Of a stretch of DNA of 56,145 bases, positions 52,901 through 56,145 are shown piece after piece (the stretch's first letter is position 1; every line of letters starts with the position of its first letter). The translations under genes were made by a program, and so were the position numbers. Source of the stretch: Methanomicrobiales archaeon (lineage in GTDB: Archaea; Halobacteriota; Methanomicrobia; Methanomicrobiales; Methanospirillaceae). The DNA is taken from contig JANYKQ010000060.1 in assembly GCA_025358115.1 (NCBI GenBank), positions 1 to 56,145 on the forward strand. Reading direction: 5' to 3'. The notes below the pieces were generated by a model. That model worked only from the letters and a program-made list of their open reading frames with translations. It was not told the DNA's origin and made no database searches.

Positions 52901-54445
52901 GCTGTCAAAGCCGTAGCCGAGATTGAGCGTAAACACAGTGAAGAGCGCCTGACACGGATCAATGAGGGACTTTTACATCTGGGAACCGATCACCAGAAAA
53001 ATATCGAAAGCCTCACAAAACTCTGCGGAGAACTGCTCGCCGCCGACTGCGTCCTCTATAACAAGCTCGAGGGCGAACTTCTTTGTGTTATCGGGCACTG
53101 GCACTGTCCTCCGGATTTGAAAACCCGTGATGCACCGGAAGGGCATATCTGTTATGATGTGATAAAAGGGGACGGGAACGGCCCCCTGGTAGTCACCAAC
53201 CTCCCGGAAAGCGCCTATGCCAAATCGGATCCCAATGTCGCAGCCTATAACCTCAGGACCTATATCGGTCACCCGGTAAGGTACGGGGAGGTTATCCGGG
53301 GTTCGCTCTGTGCAGTGTACACCCGCACTTTCACCCCGACCCTGGAAGATTTGAAAATTATCGGAATTCTCTCAACAGCTGTTGCCCAGGAGGAAGAACG
53401 CAAGGAAGACCACCTGGCACTTCGGGAAAGCGACGAGAGGTTCACCGCGTTCATGTCCAACCTGCCCGCTGCTGCATTTCTGAAAGATGAATCGGGTCGG
53501 ACTTTGTTTGCCAACACCTATCTCCAGGATCTGCTGGGATTTAAGAACTGGAAAGGAAAAACCACGCCGGAACTGGTTGCCGGAGAAGTCGGGCAGCAGA
53601 TGACAGGGGCTGACCGGATTGCACTCCGGGAGGGCCCCTTAAAGATCCAGGAAACGATGCCGGATACCAAAGGCGTTTTACGTACGTTTGAGACGATCAA
53701 GTTCCCCGTCCACTTCGAAGATAAACCCGTTTTGCTCGGGGGGATCGCTCTCGATATCACGGATCGTATCCAGGCAGAAGAAGCTCTCCGCCAGTCAAAC
53801 CGTAAGCTCAACCTTTTGTCGGGCATAACCCGGCATGATATCAAAAACCAGCTCCTGGCACTGACGGGATACCTGGAAATCTCCCGAAAGTATCTTGATA
53901 ATCCGGTCAGGACCGCGGAGTTCATTGAAAAAGAGAAGAGGATTGCAGGGATCATCAATAACCAGATCAGTTTTACGAAGGTGTACGAGGATCTGGGGGT
54001 AAAGGCCCCGGTATGGCAGAATGTATCAGCACTGGTAAAGCAGATTATCACCGGTCTGCCGATGCGGGATGTACGGATAGAATCTGATGAATCGGGTCTC
54101 GAAGTCTATGCAGATCCGCTCCTTGAGAAAGTGTTCTACAATCTTATTGAAAACGCACTCCGGTATGGTGGTGAGCATATGACCCGGATCCGTTTCTTCA
54201 CCCGTCAGTCCGAAAAGGAACTGGTCCTTTTTGTTGAGGATGATGGCGGGGGAATTCCGGCAGATGATAAGGCACGCCTGTTTGAGCGGGGCTTTGGGAA
54301 AAATACCGGTCTTGGCCTCTTCCTCTCCCGCGAGATTCTTTCTATTACCGGTATTACGATAACAGAAACCGGCGAGCCCGGCAAAGGTGCACGATTTGAA
54401 ATTACCATGCCCCGGGGTCAGTACCGGTTCACCGGGATCCCGTAA
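49925..54445 (+). CDS. Very large hybrid sensor histidine kinase: REC, five PAS, GAFs, kinase
   Basis: 1506 residues, soluble. Residues about 10-130 are a receiver domain with acidic pair D17/D18, phospho-acceptor D62 (VSDYRMPEMDG), T90 and K112, all conserved. A GAF-like region (about 150-330) follows. PAS domains start near 339, 471, 606 and 731 (each ESExKF/Y-like), GAF domains near 849 and 1011, and a fifth PAS near 1168. The kinase has H1304 (ITRHDIKNQLLALTG) and HATPase boxes NLIENALRYGG, EDDGGGIP and TGLGLFLSREIL. No membrane helix is seen, so the sensed signal is cytoplasmic. Start is TTG at 49925 or GTG at 49943; AGGAATGG precedes the latter. No separate response regulator is adjacent. 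Confidence 0.92.
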   Translation: MQEWKYVADPARVLYVDDETSLLELGKVFLEQYPDVSVETVASAQAALDLLSKKTFDAIVSDYRMPEMDGIEFLKHVRRLYKDLPFILFTGRSREEIVIQALNEGADFYLQKGGDPKSQFTELVYKLKKSIAQRQAEREISVVNGEITKKFEEEKVISEFSQVLLNANSVDEVLDYFGNIIFDRSGADYLMLAKLYPREMTVGIHSLKGFGPLLEQIGKLINMAPQSLNVPVDVILAHKTEIPLESGLKELNGGIFTISRGTLPKTVCLAIETILAVKTIFIYELVWEGNLYGSITFGFREGKEILNPSLINTLSNLLANGLWRIYSADAIFSDKHILAESEAKFRIIFENSPYPICINSSPEGKFLEVNAAFLQSSGYTEQEIMGKNPAELGMLSLKDLGRLTSLMVLNGRLENVPMTLIGNGGRRIHVLYSTIPVRINDKSAVMTVTAEITSLRRVEEELLKKNEELEESEKKFRNLYETMAQGIVYHSRDGTIISANPAAERILGLTLDQLMGKTSLDPGWKTIREDGSAFPGTEHPAMVSLRTGTPSGPVIMGVFHPEKNSHVWLSVTAVPRFRPAETTPFQVYTTFDDITKRVRAEEVIRESETSYRGLFNTIRQAIYLLDREGKFIDVNEGAVTMYGYAREEFTGRTPEFLSAPGKNDFPAIAEKIQQAFAGESRKFEFWGLRKNGEIFLKDVWLYKGTYFGEDVVIAIGADISERRQAEEGLRESEKKFAMVFKSNPVSLTLVSATDGIFADINDAFLEHTGYSRNEVIGKTSEELGIFADPDEYEQLVSQLRIRHHVAGKEMRCRVKTGEIRTCMFSCSIILMNGRPHILSSVEDITDRKNAESAFQTMATGMVGTTGMESLDRITESISSWLGADCIMIGEIQPDRKRVSVLAMLLDGKKVQDYEYTLEGTPCEDTTEKGFCLFPDNVASLFPKSRDLRELRIRGYAGIPLRNAEGVVMGVLCILTRNPLSLPPDGRKILDIIAVKAVAEIERKHSEERLTRINEGLLHLGTDHQKNIESLTKLCGELLAADCVLYNKLEGELLCVIGHWHCPPDLKTRDAPEGHICYDVIKGDGNGPLVVTNLPESAYAKSDPNVAAYNLRTYIGHPVRYGEVIRGSLCAVYTRTFTPTLEDLKIIGILSTAVAQEEERKEDHLALRESDERFTAFMSNLPAAAFLKDESGRTLFANTYLQDLLGFKNWKGKTTPELVAGEVGQQMTGADRIALREGPLKIQETMPDTKGVLRTFETIKFPVHFEDKPVLLGGIALDITDRIQAEEALRQSNRKLNLLSGITRHDIKNQLLALTGYLEISRKYLDNPVRTAEFIEKEKRIAGIINNQISFTKVYEDLGVKAPVWQNVSALVKQIITGLPMRDVRIESDESGLEVYADPLLEKVFYNLIENALRYGGEHMTRIRFFTRQSEKELVLFVEDDGGGIPADDKARLFERGFGKNTGLGLFLSREILSITGITITETGEPGKGARFEITMPRGQYRFTGIP

Positions 54446-54842
54446 CCCGCGTTGGAAAAAACCTGCCACCAGTCCAAGTCTGTTATTCCCTTTTCAGGAT
54501 TATGGGCACATCACTGGAGAGATTACCGCTATTGATGCTGTTATCAGCAGGACATTTGCTTAACGACACGGTACCCGATAAACAGACTCAGGATATTTTC
54601 TTTTCCGGCACTGGTGCAGAAGTTCTGCCGGATGTACAGGGTTGCGATATATCCGGATATCTGGCAGATTTCCGGTTATGAATGTAAAAATTCCGGGCAA
54701 TTATTCTGAAATGTGTCGGATTTTTCAGCAAATTTCCAGCCCGGGTATACTTTTTTTTAAGAAATTTCATACAGGTGGAAATCAGCTTCCATATATAGCT
54801 TGAAAAAAAAGTCAGTAACATTCATCCAGGTTTGATTGCATT
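54446..54842. other. Intergenic, no gene
   Basis: About 400 bases. A T-run near 54750 and a strong TATA-like CATATATAGC (about 54790-54799) lie before the acetate-transporter-family gene. No coding frame here has support. Confidence 0.5.
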
Positions 54843-55439
54843 ATGACAGAAACATCGGGTAACAAGAGATCCATTGTTGAGATTAAGGACATCACTGCCG
54901 GAGCCGGCGCACTCGGGCTCCTGGGATACGGTATGCCGGGAGTTCTCATAAGTCTGGCCAATGCAGGACTCATCCAGTCCGGATCCATGATCATTGCCAT
55001 GGCGATCTTCATGGGCGGATTTGCCATGTTCACTGCCGGTCTTATGGAGTGGAAGAAAGGCAATACGTACGGGATGGCTGCCTATGGTTCGTACGGGCTG
55101 TTCTGGTTCTCGTATGCAGCGCTTCTCCTCCTGCCGGCGCTCGGACTTGCAAAAGATACCGGCGGTGCCGGTGCAATGGCTGCTTATCTCGCTCTCTGGG
55201 GTCTCTTCACCCTGATCCTGTTCATCGGCTCCTTGAAAATGTCGCGTGCACTCCAGTTTGTGCTTGGAACGCTGGCTCTTGTCTTCTTCCTTGAAGCTGC
55301 CGGTGCAGCAACGGGAACCGGCATGTTTGTTGTCCTTGCGGGGTACATCGGCATCATCAGCGGCCTTGCGGCAATTTACACTGCTCTTGCCCCCGTGCTC
55401 AACGACATTTATGGCACCCCGATTGCGCCATTAGGTTGA
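54843..55439 (+). CDS. GPR1/FUN34/YaaH (AceTr) family acetate transporter
   Basis: A 198-residue membrane protein with six helices. The first carries GAGALGLLGYGMPGVL, the position of the NPAPLGL signature of acetate channels (here altered). MAIFMGGFAMFTAGLMEWKKGNTYG, YGSYGLFWFSYA and later FLGTLALVFFLEAAGAATG follow the family. It probably moves acetate or succinate; in a methanogen with CODH/ACS this would feed acetyl-CoA. The TATA box lies about 45 nt upstream and the ATG closely follows an AT-rich leader without a clear ribosome-binding site. A single gene. Confidence 0.9.
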   Translation: MTETSGNKRSIVEIKDITAGAGALGLLGYGMPGVLISLANAGLIQSGSMIIAMAIFMGGFAMFTAGLMEWKKGNTYGMAAYGSYGLFWFSYAALLLLPALGLAKDTGGAGAMAAYLALWGLFTLILFIGSLKMSRALQFVLGTLALVFFLEAAGAATGTGMFVVLAGYIGIISGLAAIYTALAPVLNDIYGTPIAPLG

Positions 55440-56078
55440 TGACGGTATGAGAACATCAGGAAAAAATTCTTTCTTTTTTTAAATTCTGATTTATGGAAAT
55501 GAACCGGTTTTTTCACGGGTTACCTGTTTTTTGTCCGGTGTCTCTCATGGCAGTGCAATAATAGGCCCATGCTTGGGATAATGTAAGACCGGATGTCTGG
55601 AGCCGCGTTGATGTTTTCTTACGGGCACTTTTGGGTGAATGAGCAGGGAGAGGGACCGGGACTCATTATCGTTTGTCTGGACACGCTGGACAAAAGTTTG
55701 AGGTTTTCGGAATTTTTTGCTCTGTTGAAATCCTATTTCCGGTGATTCGCTTTCTCTTATAGGCCATTTGGAGGGTGACCCCCTCTCTCCCCCTGAGGGG
55801 GAGGCAACCCAAGGAGAGCATCCCCTTGACCCCCCCTGTTTTCAGAGGATTTCAACAGAGCCGGATTTTTATATAACTGGCGGTTTATGGTTCAATAATC
55901 CGACACTATGGTGACGTGCGATCCCGATTCCCTGCAAAAAAATTTCTGTCCTTTTTCCGGTTCGCGTTTAACAATCCCAAAAACTGTATACCCATTTTCC
56001 CCGGGTCTCAGTACTTCTCTAATTTTTAGCCAGAACAAAAGAAAACAGTAAGATCTAAATAGGCAGCGGGCGCCGAAT
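55440..56078. other. Intergenic with MITE-like element
   Basis: About 640 bases without a supported gene. The MITE-like inverted repeat (55719-55861) is described separately. A minus-strand 64-codon frame (55892-56086) overlaps the apparent start of a + strand gene and is not supported. Confidence 0.5.
55719..55861. mobile_element. 143-bp MITE-like element with 16-bp perfect terminal inverted repeats
   Basis: GCTCTGTTGAAATCCT (55719-55734) and its exact reverse complement AGGATTTCAACAGAGC (55846-55861) enclose 111 bases. The interior is rich in C-runs and includes the hairpin CCCCCTGAGGGGG and CTCTCTCC/GGAGAG-type pairs. There is no coding frame inside. No target-site duplication is evident and no transposase is nearby, so it is a candidate non-autonomous element or a long RNA stem. 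Confidence 0.65.
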
Positions 56079-56145
56079 ATGGTCAAACACCGGCAAATTG
56101 CCCGCCGAATAAAGAATGAGCTCCGAGCAGAAGATTGTTCCGAAA
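56079..56145 (+). CDS. Possible start of a gene, cut by the window end
   Basis: A frame from the ATG at 56079 stays open to the window end (22 codons, MVKHRQIARRIKNELRAEDC). It is basic and helical, like the start of a DNA-binding or small regulatory protein. A TATA-like TCTAAATA lies about 20-26 nt upstream, which fits a leaderless archaeal transcript; there is no ribosome-binding site. Product unknown. Confidence 0.4.
   Translation, partial: MVKHRQIARRIKNELRAEDCSE

Noticed and set aside
54588-54821. 77-codon minus-strand frame
   Set aside because: It overlaps the promoter of the acetate-transporter-family gene and has AT-driven composition.
55892-56086. 64-codon minus-strand frame at the right end
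   Set aside because: Overlaps the apparent + strand start at 56079 and has no ribosome-binding site or family.
1-56145. CRISPR arrays, rRNA, tRNA, insertion-sequence transposases and prophage genes
   Set aside because: Looked for by eye in all intergenic regions; none seen.

Overview
The window looks like chromosome of a hydrogenotrophic methanogenic archaeon, most likely order Methanomicrobiales (Methanoregula-like). The reasons are a complete archaeal CODH/acetyl-CoA synthase operon (cdhABCDE), an F420H2 oxidase (FprA) next to a methanogen-specific V4R regulator (MsvR type), several PEGA-domain surface proteins, a DUF2070 protein, archaeal TATA/T-run signals, and a very large PAS/GAF histidine kinase with the RHDIKNQL-type H box common in this group. 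Assignment below order is inference. No rRNA, tRNA, CRISPR array, insertion sequence or phage gene was recognised.

Layout. 0-2.1 kb is AT-rich and accessory: a truncated inositol-phosphate-synthase fragment and two paralogous tiny membrane proteins sharing HYFAIDLP. 2.1-5.3 kb holds a zinc-ribbon membrane protein and serS. 5.7-16.3 kb is the carbon-fixation block: two CooC-type ATPases, cdhA, cdhB, cdhC, cdhD, cdhE and a RACo-type corrinoid activator, all on the + strand. 16.3-23.2 kb carries an unknown protein, a methyltransferase, two PEGA proteins around a TPR protein, and a secreted CX5R phosphatase. 23.2-24.7 kb has no convincing gene but is rich in hairpins and short repeats. 24.7-31.6 kb holds a DUF1648/SdpI-like protein, the preA-uraA pyrimidine pair, the LemA-GIDE pair and an MFS transporter. 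31.7-36.7 kb has msvR/fprA (divergent, with a matching operator), DUF2070 and a small membrane transporter-like protein. 37.0-39.8 kb is a MarR-Lon pair with matching operators. 40.1-44.1 kb is a signal-less subtilase coupled to a LysM-repeat protein. 44.4-49.6 kb has a histidine phosphatase and an aldo/keto reductase-TetR-ABC transporter group. 49.9-55.4 kb has a 1.5-kilo-residue sensor kinase and an acetate-transporter-family protein. A 143-bp MITE-like inverted repeat and the start of a possible further gene close the window.

How the genes work together. The cdh block makes acetyl-CoA from CO2 and a methyl group: CooC proteins load nickel, the Cdh subunits do CO chemistry, methyl transfer and acetyl synthesis, and the RACo homologue reactivates the corrinoid protein. 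The acetate-transporter homologue at the far end may feed the same acetyl-CoA pool. MsvR/FprA is an oxygen-defence module, and MarR/Lon looks like a stress-proteolysis module. The least-described items are the subtilase-LysM pair (40.1-44.1 kb), the MarR-Lon operator pair, the HYFAIDLP small proteins, the CooC paralogue with an altered P-loop, and the intergenic hairpin/MITE-like repeats.
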